Below are positions 20,189 through 31,166 of a DNA stretch of 64,000 nt, in pieces. Every line of letters begins with the position of its first letter. The first letter of the stretch is position 1. The stretch comes from Macrococcus epidermidis (GTDB taxonomy: Bacteria; Bacillota; Bacilli; Staphylococcales; Staphylococcaceae), in the NCBI RefSeq assembly GCF_003259695.1, contig NZ_PZJH01000001.1, positions 372,001-436,000 on the forward strand, read 5' to 3'. Under the pieces are notes generated by a model. It had not been told where the DNA came from and did not search any database. It saw nothing but the letters and a program-made list of their open reading frames with translations. Made by a program: the position numbers and the translations under genes.

Positions 20189-20274
20189 CAACTCTTTTCA
20201 TATAATTATTATTTTAAATTAATAATATCATTATTTTTGGGTATAATAGACTATATCATTTCTAGGAGGACATT

Positions 20275-21372
20275 ATGACAAAAAAAGTGTGGTTTAGATT
20301 TGGGGTTGCATTATTATTATCATTTCTAATCATCAAGTATTTTTTAGAAATTAATCATATTTTTTACCCTATAATAGTAATTGTTAAGTCGATTATCTTA
20401 CCTTTATTACTAGGCGGTTTTCTTTACTATGTAACTGTTCCATTTCAGGATAAACTGGAGAAGAGATATAATCTCAAGCGATGGCAGAGTTTAACAACAA
20501 TTATGTTAACACTCGTTATATTAACGGGTCTATTTTTATCATTTGTTGGACCAATTATTATGAAACAGGGTAATAATTTTGTAGATAATTTTCCAACAAT
20601 CCAAAAAGAATTTCAATCTTATGTTAATATCGCATTAGATCAACGTGAAAAACTACCAGAAAACGTTAAGGATGGTATCAATAATGGGATTGAAAAATTA
20701 AATAGTTTTTCAGGAAAAATTGTTTCAAACGCATTTTCATTTATCACTCAGTTTATTTCGACTTTATTTTTAATTATTTTAGTACCTTTCTTCTTAATTT
20801 ATATGCTTAAAGATCATGATCGTTTTATTCCTTTTGTTGCTGCACCATTTTCAGGACGAAGAAAATTATTTGTCGTTAATTTATTTAAAGATATCGATAA
20901 AACGTTAAGATCATACATACAAGGTCAAGTTACTGTTAGTGTTATCCTTGGTATTTTATTGTTGATAGGTTATCTAATCATTGGATTAGACTATGCATTG
21001 ATTTTAGCGATGTGGGGTATGGTGACGAATTTAATTCCATTCTTAGGACCATACCTTGCAATAATTCCAGCAATAATCATTGCTTTAATACAAGATCCGG
21101 TAATGGTCGTGTATGTCATCATCATTATGTTTGTTGCACAACAATTAGAAGGAAATGTTATTACACCGAATATTATGGGTAAATCTTTAAATATTCATCC
21201 GCTCACAATTATTACCGTTATTTTAGCAGCTGGTAATTTGGGAGGATTTATGGCAATACTTGTTGCTGTTCCAACATATGCAGTCATAAAAACAATTGTA
21301 CGCAACATCTATATGCATCGTCAGGACATAACTCATGAGGCAGTTAAATCTATAAACGAACATCAGAAATAA
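20275..21372 (+). CDS. AI-2E family permease
   Basis: A multi-pass membrane protein of the AI-2E/UPF0118 family (pore-like exporters; some members are Na+/H+ antiporters). It has about eight hydrophobic segments, a long soluble loop around residues 95-160 and the conserved PFLGPYLAIIPA and QQLEGNVITPNIMG regions. Length of 365 is typical. AGGAGG precedes the ATG. It stands alone between divergent yjcH and a terminator. The substrate is unknown. Confidence 0.85.
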   Translation: MTKKVWFRFGVALLLSFLIIKYFLEINHIFYPIIVIVKSIILPLLLGGFLYYVTVPFQDKLEKRYNLKRWQSLTTIMLTLVILTGLFLSFVGPIIMKQGNNFVDNFPTIQKEFQSYVNIALDQREKLPENVKDGINNGIEKLNSFSGKIVSNAFSFITQFISTLFLIILVPFFLIYMLKDHDRFIPFVAAPFSGRRKLFVVNLFKDIDKTLRSYIQGQVTVSVILGILLLIGYLIIGLDYALILAMWGMVTNLIPFLGPYLAIIPAIIIALIQDPVMVVYVIIIMFVAQQLEGNVITPNIMGKSLNIHPLTIITVILAAGNLGGFMAILVAVPTYAVIKTIVRNIYMHRQDITHEAVKSINEHQK

Positions 21373-21385
21373 TATTACTTAATAG

Positions 21386-21416
21386 AAGGATAACCATTTA
21401 TTTGGTTGTCCTTTTA
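21386..21416 (+). terminator. Terminator after the AI-2E family gene
   Basis: An 11-bp stem (21386-21396 with 21403-21413, one T-G pair) with a short T-rich tail. Confidence 0.7.
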
Positions 21417-21520
21417 TTATTTATAAATTCTTAATATTAATCCTTGATTAAAGTATGTTAAACTATAATAGATTGAATATAAAATAGAAAATTTAATTTG
21501 AGTAAAGGATGGTTTCTCAT

Positions 21521-22396
21521 ATGTCAAAAGTTAGAAAAGCTGTCATTCCAGCTGCTGGTATCGGCTCGAGATTTTTACCTGCTACTAAAGCAATGCCAAA
21601 GGAGATATTACCGATTTTAGACAAACCGACAATTCAATATATAGTTGAAGAAGCAGTTGCAGCAGGTATTGAAGATATTATTATCGTAACTGGTAAGCAT
21701 AAACGTGCGATTGAAGATCATTTTGATGCCCAAATGGAACTGGAATTTAACTTAGAAGAAAAAGGAAAGTATGATTTACTAGAGAAAGTACAGCATTCAA
21801 CGAATCTAGCGAATATCTTTTATGTGAGACAAAAATCACCACAAGGATTAGGTCATGCAATTTGGACAGCGAAACAATTTATAGGTGAAGAACCTTTTGC
21901 TGTCTTACTCGGTGATGACATCGTTGATGGTGAAGTACCGGCAATTAAACAACTGATGGATGTTTATGATGATAAACAAAAATCAGTAATCGGTGCTAAA
22001 ACTGTTTCATATGAAGATACAGAACGATACGGTATGATTGAATCCAAATCACAGGATGGCCGTTTATATGAGATCGATACTTTAATTGAAAAGCCGAAAT
22101 TAGGAACGACAGATTCTAGATTAGCAATTATGGGTCGCTATGTTTTAACACCAGATATATTTAATTATCTTGAAGAACAGAATATTGGAGCAGGTGGAGA
22201 AATTCAACTTACAGATGCAATTGCTCGTGTTAATGAAGATGATGAAGTATATGCGTATGATTTCGAAGGTGAACGTTATGATGTTGGAGATAAAATTGGA
22301 TTTGTTAAGACAACAATGGAATACGCGATGCGTTCAGAAATGAAAGATCAACTTATTCCGTTTTTAGAAGATCTCGTTAAGAAATACAAAAATTAA
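21521..22396 (+). CDS. galU: UTP-glucose-1-phosphate uridylyltransferase GalU/GtaB
   Basis: Makes UDP-glucose, the sugar donor used by UgtP encoded just downstream on the other strand. The nucleotidyltransferase signature [18 protein letters not shown] is at the N-terminus, with later [11 protein letters not shown] and [17 protein letters not shown] is well spaced for the ATG at 21521; the ATG at 21509 overlaps that site and would add four residues. A TATAAT lies at 21464-21469. Confidence 0.95.
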   Translation: MSKVRKAVIPAAGIGSRFLPATKAMPKEILPILDKPTIQYIVEEAVAAGIEDIIIVTGKHKRAIEDHFDAQMELEFNLEEKGKYDLLEKVQHSTNLANIFYVRQKSPQGLGHAIWTAKQFIGEEPFAVLLGDDIVDGEVPAIKQLMDVYDDKQKSVIGAKTVSYEDTERYGMIESKSQDGRLYEIDTLIEKPKLGTTDSRLAIMGRYVLTPDIFNYLEEQNIGAGGEIQLTDAIARVNEDDEVYAYDFEGERYDVGDKIGFVKTTMEYAMRSEMKDQLIPFLEDLVKKYKN

Positions 22397-22416
22397 TTAC
22401 CAAGCTAATAAAAATT

Positions 22417-22455
22417 AAAACAGAGCTGATTCATTAATGATCAGCTCTGTTTTTC
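22417..22455. terminator. Bidirectional terminator between galU and ltaA
   Basis: A 14-bp stem (22417-22430 with 22440-22453) is flanked by A and T runs. The ltaA stop codon lies in the 9-base loop. Confidence 0.88.
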
Positions 22456-23633
22456 TGATGATGCATTCTTAAAAAATAAATCCCGTAAAATAAGGCAAGA
22501 CTTAAAAATAAACTAGCTGAAGTAAATAAAGTAAAATTAGTATTATGAAATACTTCAGTAATTATGCCTGCTATAACAGGTCCAAGCATGGTGCCAATGC
22601 CTTGCAGGGAATTAAATACACCCCATGATTCCTCTTTCAATTTAGCTTCAACCTGACTCGCCATAAATGCATTCCATCCTGGTAATAATAAGCCGTAAAA
22701 GATACCGATAAGCACAGCTGCAATAAGTACCAGATAATAGTTATTGATTTGCGTCATAGTAAATATAGCAACACCAAAGATGACAAATCCAGTTAATATA
22801 ACGATATGAGAATAAATTTTAGAAACTTCATCCATAAATTTTGAAATAAATAGCATTGATATCGTGCAACCAATACCTCCTGCAATTAATAGATAGGTAT
22901 ATTCAAGTGTTGTTACATGAAGGTGTTTAATTGCGTATATTGGTAATATAGGTACAAGCATACCTATGGCAAGTCCCTGTAAAACAATACCAGGAAATAA
23001 TACTAAGTGTCGCATCATAACATGTTTAATGTGGGCAAATTGTGTCTTTATAGACTTCTTCTCAAAAAATGAGACTTCTACATGCACAAAAAAGTAAAGC
23101 AACCATGCAATCAAAACAAATACTGGCATGAGAAAAGTAAATTTTGTCGGATGGATTTTAAATATTAAGTTCATAACAATCATTCCAGCCATCATGCCGA
23201 CTAACCATGCAAAATAAACATATCCCATCTGTTTTGACCGTTTTGTATCATCAATTGAACTTAACATAATGACCCAAATTGGACTTACAGCAATACCTGT
23301 CAGTATTGCCGCAATAATTAGTGCAATCGGGTTATTGAAGCATACCACTATAGATAAACCAAAAAATGCTAATAAAAATCCTAAATTTAAAACTTTCTTC
23401 GTACCAAATCTTTTTAACATAAATCCAATTCCAAAGTTTGTGAGCGAATCACTGATAAAGTGAAGTGTGATGGCAAAAGAAACGATACCAACAGTAATTT
23501 TTGAATTAGTTGTCGGCAATACTGGGAGATAGCTCAAAACATACATTCCACGTGCAAATTCCATTAAAAACAAAATCGAAATCATTAACCAAAAGTTTTT
23601 GCCTGTAAATCTACTTCGCGAAGAGTCTCGCAT
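22434..23633 (-). CDS. ltaA: Lipoteichoic acid glycolipid flippase LtaA (MFS)
   Basis: An MFS transporter that moves the diglucosyl-diacylglycerol anchor of lipoteichoic acid across the membrane. About 12 hydrophobic segments; 399 residues from the ATG at 23633, like S. aureus LtaA. The frame opens at 23660, but no ribosome site precedes that ATG. The start overlaps the end of ugtP by 23 bases, so the two are translationally linked. Position next to ugtP is the main support for naming it LtaA rather than a generic drug exporter. Confidence 0.88.
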   Translation of the reverse strand: MRDSSRSRFTGKNFWLMISILFLMEFARGMYVLSYLPVLPTTNSKITVGIVSFAITLHFISDSLTNFGIGFMLKRFGTKKVLNLGFLLAFFGLSIVVCFNNPIALIIAAILTGIAVSPIWVIMLSSIDDTKRSKQMGYVYFAWLVGMMAGMIVMNLIFKIHPTKFTFLMPVFVLIAWLLYFFVHVEVSFFEKKSIKTQFAHIKHVMMRHLVLFPGIVLQGLAIGMLVPILPIYAIKHLHVTTLEYTYLLIAGGIGCTISMLFISKFMDEVSKIYSHIVILTGFVIFGVAIFTMTQINNYYLVLIAAVLIGIFYGLLLPGWNAFMASQVEAKLKEESWGVFNSLQGIGTMLGPVIAGIITEVFHNTNFTLFTSASLFLSLALFYGIYFLRMHHQKNRADH

Positions 23634-24780
23634 ATAATCTCGCTTTCGATTGAATATCATTGTGGATTAGTGATTCGTTTAATATTTCGATAATAGAACT
23701 ACAAATGTTTTGTGCAGAATTTGGAATGTAATCTTTTTTCATATTTTGAATTAAGCGTTCTAGCTCACGTTCATGATTTAATAAATCTAATGTGACATGA
23801 ATTGTCTCAGCATATGAATGGGTAATACGAGCATAGCCTTTATTGCTAAAATAAACTGCATTTTCCCCTTCTTGTCCAGGTGCGGGATCAAAGAATACAA
23901 GGGGGATATGTTTACATAAACTTTCAGTAATGGTAATACCACCAGGCTTCGTTAACATGAGGTCACATGCTGACATCCATTCAGCCATCTCCTGCGTATA
24001 ACCCATAACCAGTACATTTTTACCTTTAAAATGTTGTTGTAAATTGTTTACGAGTGTTTGATTCTTTCCACACACAACAACAAACTGGTGATTACTTTTA
24101 TCAACTAATGCAGTAAGCATTTCTTTGAAACCATCCATTACCCCGAATGCACCTGCTACCATTAATAATGTCTTCTTTTCTGGATCTAGACCATGTTCAG
24201 TTAACCATGTATCTCTATCTACGGAAAAATTAAATTTTTCATGGATAGGTATGCCAGTTACGGTAATATTTGTAATAGGAACACCTACTGCAACTAACTC
24301 TTGCTTCAAATCTTCTGTCGCAACAAAATATTGTTCCGAGTCAGGTGTTATCCAGTTTTTATGTAGACGGTAGTCCGTAATAACTGTGCAAACTGGTGTA
24401 TGAATATTGAAATCACGTTTTAAAATGGATACAACAGGTGTAGGGAACGTTAAGAGAATTAAATCCGGCTTTTCTTTAATGATAAGATTGACAAGTTTAT
24501 TCAATCCATAATATTTATAAAAGCAAGATTCAGTTCTCTCTGGTCTTGCATAGTAGAAATATTCATATGATCTTCTGAAATATTTATAACTATTAAGATA
24601 ATATTTTTTAGCGATGCTATTGATGATAGGATGAGCTTCCTGAAACAAATCATGTTCAATTACAGTAACGTTCGGTAAGTGCATTTTATTAAATTGATTA
24701 ACAAGTGCATTTGTCACTGAAATATGACCATTGCCGAAAGAACCTGTCAAAATCAGTATTTTTTTATTTTTAATCAGCAT
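23611..24780 (-). CDS. ugtP: Processive diacylglycerol beta-glucosyltransferase UgtP/YpfP
   Basis: A GT28 (MurG-like) enzyme that adds two glucoses from UDP-glucose to diacylglycerol, making the LTA anchor. The N-terminus has KKILILTGSFGNGH and the donor-binding region has LTKPGGITITE. Length of 389. GGAGTG fixes the ATG at 24780. With galU (donor supply) and ltaA (flipping) this gives the full glycolipid anchor route in 3.3 kb. Confidence 0.95.
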   Translation of the reverse strand: MLIKNKKILILTGSFGNGHISVTNALVNQFNKMHLPNVTVIEHDLFQEAHPIINSIAKKYYLNSYKYFRRSYEYFYYARPERTESCFYKYYGLNKLVNLIIKEKPDLILLTFPTPVVSILKRDFNIHTPVCTVITDYRLHKNWITPDSEQYFVATEDLKQELVAVGVPITNITVTGIPIHEKFNFSVDRDTWLTEHGLDPEKKTLLMVAGAFGVMDGFKEMLTALVDKSNHQFVVVCGKNQTLVNNLQQHFKGKNVLVMGYTQEMAEWMSACDLMLTKPGGITITESLCKHIPLVFFDPAPGQEGENAVYFSNKGYARITHSYAETIHVTLDLLNHERELERLIQNMKKDYIPNSAQNICSSIIEILNESLIHNDIQSKARLYARLFAK

Positions 24781-24922
24781 AATGACACTCCGATTCATTT
24801 GATTTATTGTAATGCTATCTTATTATCACATTGATGTGGTAATTTTTCTTGAAAATTACATAAAAATTACAATAATTTTGTTTATTCTTTACAAAACAAT
24901 ACTATTAAGTTAAATCAGTACG

Positions 24923-26110
24923 TTATATGTTGCGATAACGTTTTAATAATGCGATGTTAAGTATCATTAAAAAGATGAACATAAAAATTAAAACAATTAT
25001 ATTAGGGATAATTTCAATACTTTGTCCTTTTAACATGATACGTGATAAATTATCTGCACCAAACTTAAGTGGCATTATATAACTTATGATTTGTAAAGGT
25101 TTGTGCATATTCTCTATAGGTATAATACCACTAAACAGCAGTTGAGGTACAATGATGAGTGGAATAAATTGTATCATTTGGAATTCTGATTTTGCAAAAG
25201 TTGAGATAAATAAACCTAAGCTAAGCGCAACAAATGCAAGTATAATGTTACTGATGATGAGTAGCCAAATTGAACCTGCTACTTCCATTTTTAATACATA
25301 TACTGCATATAGCACTAGCATAACAGTTTGAATTGTGCCAAACAAAGAGAAACCTAGCATATATCCTATTACAATCTCATATCTTTTGATTGGTGTTGAA
25401 AGTAACTTATTTAATGTACCAGTCGTGCGCTCTTTTAACAATGTAATTCCTGAAATTAAGAATGTAAAGAAAAAGATAAAGAAAGCAATCAATACTGGAT
25501 TGATCATATCAAAGTAATTACTATTTTTATCGCCATAAATGTAGTGCGTCTTGAAAAGTACATCTTCATTAACAACTATCTGATTGTCTTTGTTATTAGT
25601 TTGTGGCAAATCTATGCCAATACGATCTAATAAAGGACCTAATTTTTTTAATTGATCTTTTAATTTATCCATCTGCTGATTAATATCTTCAAATTTCTGT
25701 TGCATATTATCAATAACAATTTGGGACTTTGAAAATTTTGTTTTAATTTTATATCCTTGTATTGCTGATTTTAACTTTATATTTTTGTTTGGATCTAGAT
25801 TCGTATAATAAATTTCAATATCTTTTTTATTAGAAATAATAATGCCATCAAGTTTTTTATCTTCAATCGTATTTTTTAAATTTTTTGTCGAACTGATTTT
25901 GACGCGTTCTATATCATTCTCTATTAACTGTCGGTTAAGTTCTTCAGGAATATGATATATTCCAACACGTGCTTCTCCTTCATCAACTGTTTGAAATATA
26001 TAATGAAGTAAAGTAAGTAACATAATAGGTGCTATAAATAAAAGCAGTAACGTCCGTTTGTCACGAATGATTTGGGTGATAATGCGTTGTGCGATTGTTA
26101 ATATTTTCAC
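24923..26110 (-). CDS. ABC-2 type transporter permease
   Basis: The membrane half of a two-gene ABC exporter. It has one N-terminal membrane helix (~17-36), a large charged extracytoplasmic region (~40-210) with a coiled-coil-like stretch, and five C-terminal helices. This is the architecture of the YhgE/LnrM-like ABC-2 permeases that often export lipophilic antibiotics or lipids. The start overlaps the ATPase stop by one base. The substrate cannot be told. Confidence 0.82.
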   Translation of the reverse strand: MKILTIAQRIITQIIRDKRTLLLLFIAPIMLLTLLHYIFQTVDEGEARVGIYHIPEELNRQLIENDIERVKISSTKNLKNTIEDKKLDGIIISNKKDIEIYYTNLDPNKNIKLKSAIQGYKIKTKFSKSQIVIDNMQQKFEDINQQMDKLKDQLKKLGPLLDRIGIDLPQTNNKDNQIVVNEDVLFKTHYIYGDKNSNYFDMINPVLIAFFIFFFTFLISGITLLKERTTGTLNKLLSTPIKRYEIVIGYMLGFSLFGTIQTVMLVLYAVYVLKMEVAGSIWLLIISNIILAFVALSLGLFISTFAKSEFQMIQFIPLIIVPQLLFSGIIPIENMHKPLQIISYIMPLKFGADNLSRIMLKGQSIEIIPNIIVLIFMFIFLMILNIALLKRYRNI

Positions 26111-26823
26111 TACAATTCACCTACTTTAATAAATATATCCTCGATTGTATCGACCTGATAATGTGATTTAAGACGAAGAGGTGTACCAAAACCAATCATT
26201 TCACTGTTATACAGCAATAGTAATTTATCACATGCCTCAGCTTCTTCCATTACATGCGTAGTAATGATGATTGTTGTACCGTTTCTATTTAAATCAATCA
26301 ATGATTGCCATATTTTACGTTTTAATATCGGATCGACGCCAACAGTTGGTTCATCTAAAATTAAAAGTTGTGGCTGATGTAATAAACTGATTGCAAGTGA
26401 TAATCTGCGCTTCATACCTCCAGAGTACTGAGCTACCCGCTTATTGAGATGTGAAGTCAATTCAGTAATTTTTGCTACATTATCAATTGCTGCTTGTAAT
26501 TCTTTTTTATGCAATCGATAGAGTTTACCGAAGAATCTGAGGTTTTCTAGACCAGTTAAATCTTCATATAATGCGTCAGACTGAGCCATATAACCAATAT
26601 TTCGTAATGAATTAAGATGCGGCATAAAATGATCATCTATCGTAACATTACCGCTATCACTTTTTAATATACCAAGCATACATTGTATAAGTGTCGTTTT
26701 TCCTGAACCAGAAGCGCCTACTATAGCTATACGTTCACCACTATTTACAGAAAAACTGATATCATTAAGTATTTTTTGATGATTAAAGGATTTTGAAAGT
26801 TGACTCACAATTACTTTTGACAT
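26110..26823 (-). CDS. ABC transporter ATP-binding protein
   Basis: The ATPase of the exporter above: Walker A GASGSGKTT, signature YSGGMKRR, Walker B LLILDEPTVGVDP, H-loop TTHVMEEA. Length of 237 is typical for a drug-export type ABC-2 ATPase. GGGAGG lies upstream. It is divergent from murE, with 124 bases between them. Confidence 0.9.
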   Translation of the reverse strand: MSKVIVSQLSKSFNHQKILNDISFSVNSGERIAIVGASGSGKTTLIQCMLGILKSDSGNVTIDDHFMPHLNSLRNIGYMAQSDALYEDLTGLENLRFFGKLYRLHKKELQAAIDNVAKITELTSHLNKRVAQYSGGMKRRLSLAISLLHQPQLLILDEPTVGVDPILKRKIWQSLIDLNRNGTTIIITTHVMEEAEACDKLLLLYNSEMIGFGTPLRLKSHYQVDTIEDIFIKVGEL

Positions 26824-26947
26824 AATAACCTCCCTTAATTTTATTTTTATTATACGCTTATTTATTTTGAATGAACATGTTTAACTTGTATAGGCGAATG
26901 TTTTAAAAAAGTGTATAATTAAGAATTGAACTAAAGGAGGTCACTGA

Positions 26948-28444
26948 ATGGATACGAAAGAACTATTGAAAGTGATTAAAGCGAAGAAAATATATGGTCA
27001 ATTTCCTCAACAAGTTACTAATATTGTAGTAGATTCAAGACAGGCAAATGCAGATTCTGTATTCGTCGCAAGTCATGGATATACCGTTGATAGTCATAAA
27101 TTCATTCCGAATGTCATTGCACAAGGTTGTAGAATGATTGTTGTTGATCATTTCATTGATGGATTACCTCAGGATGTTGGGCAGGTTGTTGTTAAGGACA
27201 CACTTAAAGTTGCAAATATCTTCGGTCAATTTCTCATGGATTTTCCGAGTCAGAAATTAACGACATATGGTGTGACGGGGACTAATGGTAAGACAAGTGT
27301 TGCCACGATGATTCATCATATCCATAGAGCCTTACAAATTAATTCAGCTTATTTAGGAACAAATGGATTTCAGTATAACGAAGATGTCGCTAAAGGTTCT
27401 AACTCTACACCAGAGACAATAACATTAAATCAACATATTAAGGATGCATATCATAAAGGTGCTAAGGCAATGTCTATGGAGATGAGTAGTCATGGTCTGG
27501 CGCTTGGCAGAACAAATGGTGTTGATATTGATGCAGCAATATTCACTAATCTGACACAAGACCATTTAGATTTTCATCAGACGATGGAACGTTACGGATT
27601 TCATAAATCTTTATTGTTTGCTCAACTTGGCAATGATTATACTAAACCTAAATATGCTATTATCAATGGCGATGATGATTATTTATCTGAACTTATCATT
27701 GCTTCTCCTAGAGAGATAATCACATATGGAATTGAAAATGACTGTGATTTTAAAGCAGAGAATATACATGAAAGCTTAGAGGGCATCCAGTTTGATTTAC
27801 AGACACCGGATGGCAAAGCACTAATTCGTTGCCCTTATATTGGTCGATTTAATGTGTATAATATGCTTGCAGCTCTATGTGCGATGTGGACACAAGGGCA
27901 TGATATTGAGACACTAGCACAGGCTACTGAACGTTTAAATCCAGTAGAAGGTCGCCTGGAAGTTTTAGACAGAAATTTACCGGTTGATCTGATTATAGAT
28001 TATGCACATACACCTGACGGTATGAATAAGTTAATTGATGCTGTTGAACCATTTAAGAAAGGAAAGCTTATTTTTCTAGTAGGTATGGCAGGTGAAAGAG
28101 ATTTAACAAAGACGCCTGAAATGGGTGCGATTGCTTGTCGTGCTGATTATGTGATATTCACTCCGGACAATCCGGCAAATGATGATCCTAAAAAGTTAAC
28201 AGATGCATTAGAGAAAGGTGTTACGCATAATCGATATATTTCTTTTTTAGATCGGGCTGAAGGCATACGTCATGCAATTGCGGTGAGCGAACCTGGTGAT
28301 ATGATAGTACTTGCATCTAAAGGTCGTGAACCATATCAGATAATGCCAGGTTATAAAAAAGTGCCGCATAGAGATGATTTAATTGGTCTTGAAGCAGCAT
28401 ATGAAAAATATGGGAGAGAAACGGATGAAAATAAGAACGAATAA
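26948..28444 (+). CDS. murE: UDP-MurNAc-tripeptide synthetase MurE (L-lysine type)
   Basis: Adds the third amino acid of the peptidoglycan stem peptide. The ATP loop GTNGKTS is at residues 111-117. The specificity motif reads DNPA at residues 407-410, the form found in lysine-adding enzymes (DNPR in diaminopimelate types), so the wall is predicted to contain lysine, as in Staphylococcaceae. Length of 498. AAAGGAGGT precedes the ATG, and a TATAAT is at 26914-26919. It overlaps the next small gene. Confidence 0.96.
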   Translation: MDTKELLKVIKAKKIYGQFPQQVTNIVVDSRQANADSVFVASHGYTVDSHKFIPNVIAQGCRMIVVDHFIDGLPQDVGQVVVKDTLKVANIFGQFLMDFPSQKLTTYGVTGTNGKTSVATMIHHIHRALQINSAYLGTNGFQYNEDVAKGSNSTPETITLNQHIKDAYHKGAKAMSMEMSSHGLALGRTNGVDIDAAIFTNLTQDHLDFHQTMERYGFHKSLLFAQLGNDYTKPKYAIINGDDDYLSELIIASPREIITYGIENDCDFKAENIHESLEGIQFDLQTPDGKALIRCPYIGRFNVYNMLAALCAMWTQGHDIETLAQATERLNPVEGRLEVLDRNLPVDLIIDYAHTPDGMNKLIDAVEPFKKGKLIFLVGMAGERDLTKTPEMGAIACRADYVIFTPDNPANDDPKKLTDALEKGVTHNRYISFLDRAEGIRHAIAVSEPGDMIVLASKGREPYQIMPGYKKVPHRDDLIGLEAAYEKYGRETDENKNE

Positions 28445-28664
28445 TGGTGAGTCATTACAATGCAAAGTATATATACATGAGAATAAAAAGGAAGAGACAA
28501 TTCTTGTAAGTGTACCGGATATATTCTTTTCAATTCAATTTGATTATGATATTTATGGTGATGCATTAGTTGACCATCTGTATCATCATTTATTTAACAT
28601 ATTAGACGAAAAAGAAGCAAATCAGCTGGCTTTATCTATCGCCCAGTGGACAAGTGAAGTATAA
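28425..28664 (+). CDS. Small YueH-like protein
   Basis: A 79-residue cytosolic protein. The ATG at 28425 has GGGAGAG upstream and lies inside the end of murE; a longer frame from 28383 has no ribosome site. The core [19 protein letters not shown] resembles the YueH family of Bacillus as I remember it. The function is unknown. It lies between murE and prfC, as a small gene does in staphylococci. Confidence 0.6.
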   Translation: MKIRTNNGESLQCKVYIHENKKEETILVSVPDIFFSIQFDYDIYGDALVDHLYHHLFNILDEKEANQLALSIAQWTSEV

Positions 28665-28675
28665 GGAGTATAAAT

Positions 28676-30238
28676 ATGACATTAAAACAAGAAGTAGAAA
28701 TAAGAAAAACGTTCGCCATCATCTCTCACCCGGATGCTGGTAAAACAACTTTAACAGAGAAGTTGTTATTATTCGGTGGTGCGATTCGTGAAGCGGGTAC
28801 AGTTAAAGGTAAAAAGACAGGTAAGTTTGCAACGAGTGATTGGATGGATGTTGAAAAAGAACGTGGTATTTCGGTAACAAGTTCTGTTATGCAGTTTGAT
28901 TATGATAACTTTAAAATCAATATTTTAGACACGCCAGGACATGAAGATTTCTCAGAAGATACGTATCGTACGTTAATGGCAGTAGATAGTGCGGTCATGG
29001 TAATAGACGTTGCTAAAGGTATTGAGCCTCAAACATTAAAGTTATTCAAAGTTTGTAAGATGCGTGGTATTCCAATCTTTACATTTATCAATAAGCTTGA
29101 TCGTGTCGGTAAAGAACCCTTTGAATTATTAGAAGAAATTGAAAAGACTTTAGAAATTGAAACATATCCTATGAACTGGCCGATTGGAATGGGTCAATCA
29201 TTCTTCGGTATCATTGACCGTAAAGAGAAAACGATTGAACCTTTCCGTGATGAAGAGAATACTTTACATTTAAATGAAGATTACGAACTTGTTGAAGAGC
29301 ATGCTATTTCAAATGATTCTGCTTTCGAACAAGCAGTTGAAGAATTGATGTTAGTTGACGGTGCAGGTGAAACATTCGATAATGAAAAATTATTAACAGG
29401 AGATTTAACACCCGTGTTCTTTGGTTCAGCATTAGCGAACTTTGGTGTACAGAACTTCTTAAATGCCTATGTTGATCATGCACCGATGCCAAGTGGACGT
29501 AAAACAGAAGAAGGAGAAGTTGTATCTCCATTTGAAACAGATTTTTCTGGATTTATCTTTAAGATTCAGGCAAATATGAATCCTTTACACCGTGATAGAA
29601 TTGCATTTATGCGTGTCGTGAGTGGTGCATTTGAACGTGGTATGGATGTGAAACTAACACGTACAGATAAAAAGATGAAAATATCTCGTTCCACATCATT
29701 TATGGCTGATGATACAAAAACGGTGAATCATGCAGTAAGTGGCGATATTATCGGTTTATATGACTCAGGAAATTTCCAGATTGGTGACACGCTCGTAGGG
29801 GGGAATCAAAAATTTAAATTTGAAAAGTTACCTCAGTTTACACCTGAAATCTTTATGAAAGTTAGCCCTAAAAATGTATTAAAACAAAAACATTTCCATA
29901 AAGGAATAGAGCAGCTTGTACAAGAAGGTGCGATTCAACTTTATAGAACACTGCATACGAATCAAATTATACTTGGAGCAGTTGGACAACTTCAGTTTGA
30001 AGTATTCGAGCACCGCATGAAAAATGAATATAACGTTGATGTCATTATGGAACCAGTTGGACGTAAAATAGCACGCTGGATTGAAAATGAAGAAGATATT
30101 AAAGATAGTATGAACGGAAGTCGTTCAATATTAGTAGATGATCGATATGGGAATAAAGTATTTTTATTTGAAAACGAATTTGCTACACGCTGGTTCCTGG
30201 ATAAGTTTCCAGAGATTAAGTTATACAGTTTGTTATAA
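28676..30238 (+). CDS. prfC: Peptide chain release factor 3 (RF3)
   Basis: A translational GTPase that recycles RF1/RF2 from the ribosome. G1 is SHPDAGKTT near residue 20, the switch region is [10 protein letters not shown]3 is DTPGHEDF and G4 is NKLD. Length of 520 is standard. AAGGAG precedes the ATG. It is 11 bases after the YueH-like gene and probably in the murE operon. Confidence 0.96.
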   Translation: MTLKQEVEIRKTFAIISHPDAGKTTLTEKLLLFGGAIREAGTVKGKKTGKFATSDWMDVEKERGISVTSSVMQFDYDNFKINILDTPGHEDFSEDTYRTLMAVDSAVMVIDVAKGIEPQTLKLFKVCKMRGIPIFTFINKLDRVGKEPFELLEEIEKTLEIETYPMNWPIGMGQSFFGIIDRKEKTIEPFRDEENTLHLNEDYELVEEHAISNDSAFEQAVEELMLVDGAGETFDNEKLLTGDLTPVFFGSALANFGVQNFLNAYVDHAPMPSGRKTEEGEVVSPFETDFSGFIFKIQANMNPLHRDRIAFMRVVSGAFERGMDVKLTRTDKKMKISRSTSFMADDTKTVNHAVSGDIIGLYDSGNFQIGDTLVGGNQKFKFEKLPQFTPEIFMKVSPKNVLKQKHFHKGIEQLVQEGAIQLYRTLHTNQIILGAVGQLQFEVFEHRMKNEYNVDVIMEPVGRKIARWIENEEDIKDSMNGSRSILVDDRYGNKVFLFENEFATRWFLDKFPEIKLYSLL

Positions 30239-30316
30239 GCAGATTTACAATATAAAATGTATTAAAAGCGTATAATACAGTCATTAACATTATTATTAAT
30301 GATACGGAGTGAGAAG

Positions 30317-31090
30317 ATGGATATGTCAATATTGATAACGTACGCGTGGGTTGTAATAGTTCTTGTCGTTTTAGAGGGATTACTTGCAGCAGATAATGCG
30401 ATCGTTATGGCAGTAATGGTAAAACATTTACCTGAAGAAGAAAGAAAGAAAGCGTTATTTTATGGATTACTCGGAGCATTTGTGTTTAGATTTGCGTCAT
30501 TGTTTGCGATCGCTTATCTTGCTAAGTTTTGGCAAATACAAGCTTTAGGTGCTGCATACTTACTATTTATGTCGATAAAAAATTTATATGAATATTTTAA
30601 GACAGGTGATGCCACAAGTGAAGCTGAAGAAGCAGAACTAGAGAAATATAGTAAAAAGGGCAGTGGCTTCTGGATGACAGTTGCGAAAGTAGAGTTTGCA
30701 GACATTGCATTTGCAATCGATTCAATGCTCGCAGCGATAGCAATTGCTTTAACATTACCAGAAGTTGGACCACAATTTGGTGGGATGAACTTAGGACAAT
30801 TTTTAGTGATGTTCACTGGCGGTATGCTAGGAGTAATTATTATGCGATTTGCAGCTACATGGTTTGTAAAACTTCTGCATGATAATCCTTCATTAGAAGC
30901 AGCAGCTTTTGCAATTGTAGGTTGGGTTGGCGTGAAGTTAGTCGTGATGGTACTTGCCCATGAATCAATTCATATCTTGCCACACGAATTTCCACACAGT
31001 ATGCCATGGCAATTAACTTTCTGGGGCGTATTATTATTGATATTAGCAATAGGTTGGTTTAGTGGTAAGAAAAAACAATCAAATGCATAA
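30317..31090 (+). CDS. TerC family integral membrane protein
   Basis: A multi-pass membrane protein of the TerC/YkoY group, which has been linked to metal-ion (manganese) export in related Firmicutes. Conserved acidic membrane residues appear in LEGLLAADNAIV and KVEFADIAFAIDSMLA. Length of 257 from the ATG at 30317, preceded by GGAGTGAG. A perfect terminator follows. Confidence 0.85.
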   Translation: MDMSILITYAWVVIVLVVLEGLLAADNAIVMAVMVKHLPEEERKKALFYGLLGAFVFRFASLFAIAYLAKFWQIQALGAAYLLFMSIKNLYEYFKTGDATSEAEEAELEKYSKKGSGFWMTVAKVEFADIAFAIDSMLAAIAIALTLPEVGPQFGGMNLGQFLVMFTGGMLGVIIMRFAATWFVKLLHDNPSLEAAAFAIVGWVGVKLVVMVLAHESIHILPHEFPHSMPWQLTFWGVLLLILAIGWFSGKKKQSNA

Positions 31091-31110
31091 AAAACTTGAT
31101 ATATCATATA

Positions 31111-31154
31111 AAACTTAGTGTATCTATATTATAATAGATACACTAAGTTTTTTT
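31111..31154 (+). terminator. Terminator directly in front of htrA
   Basis: A perfect 17-bp stem (31111-31127 with 31134-31150), a 6-base loop and eight T. It ends only two bases before the htrA Shine-Dalgarno GGAGG. A TATAAT (31130-31135) lies in the loop region but has no good -35. Confidence 0.88.
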
Positions 31155-31166
31155 ATGGAGGAAATC

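Noticed and set aside
23634-23660. Longer LtaA start at 23660
   Set aside because: No Shine-Dalgarno precedes it, and the shorter form matches the family length.
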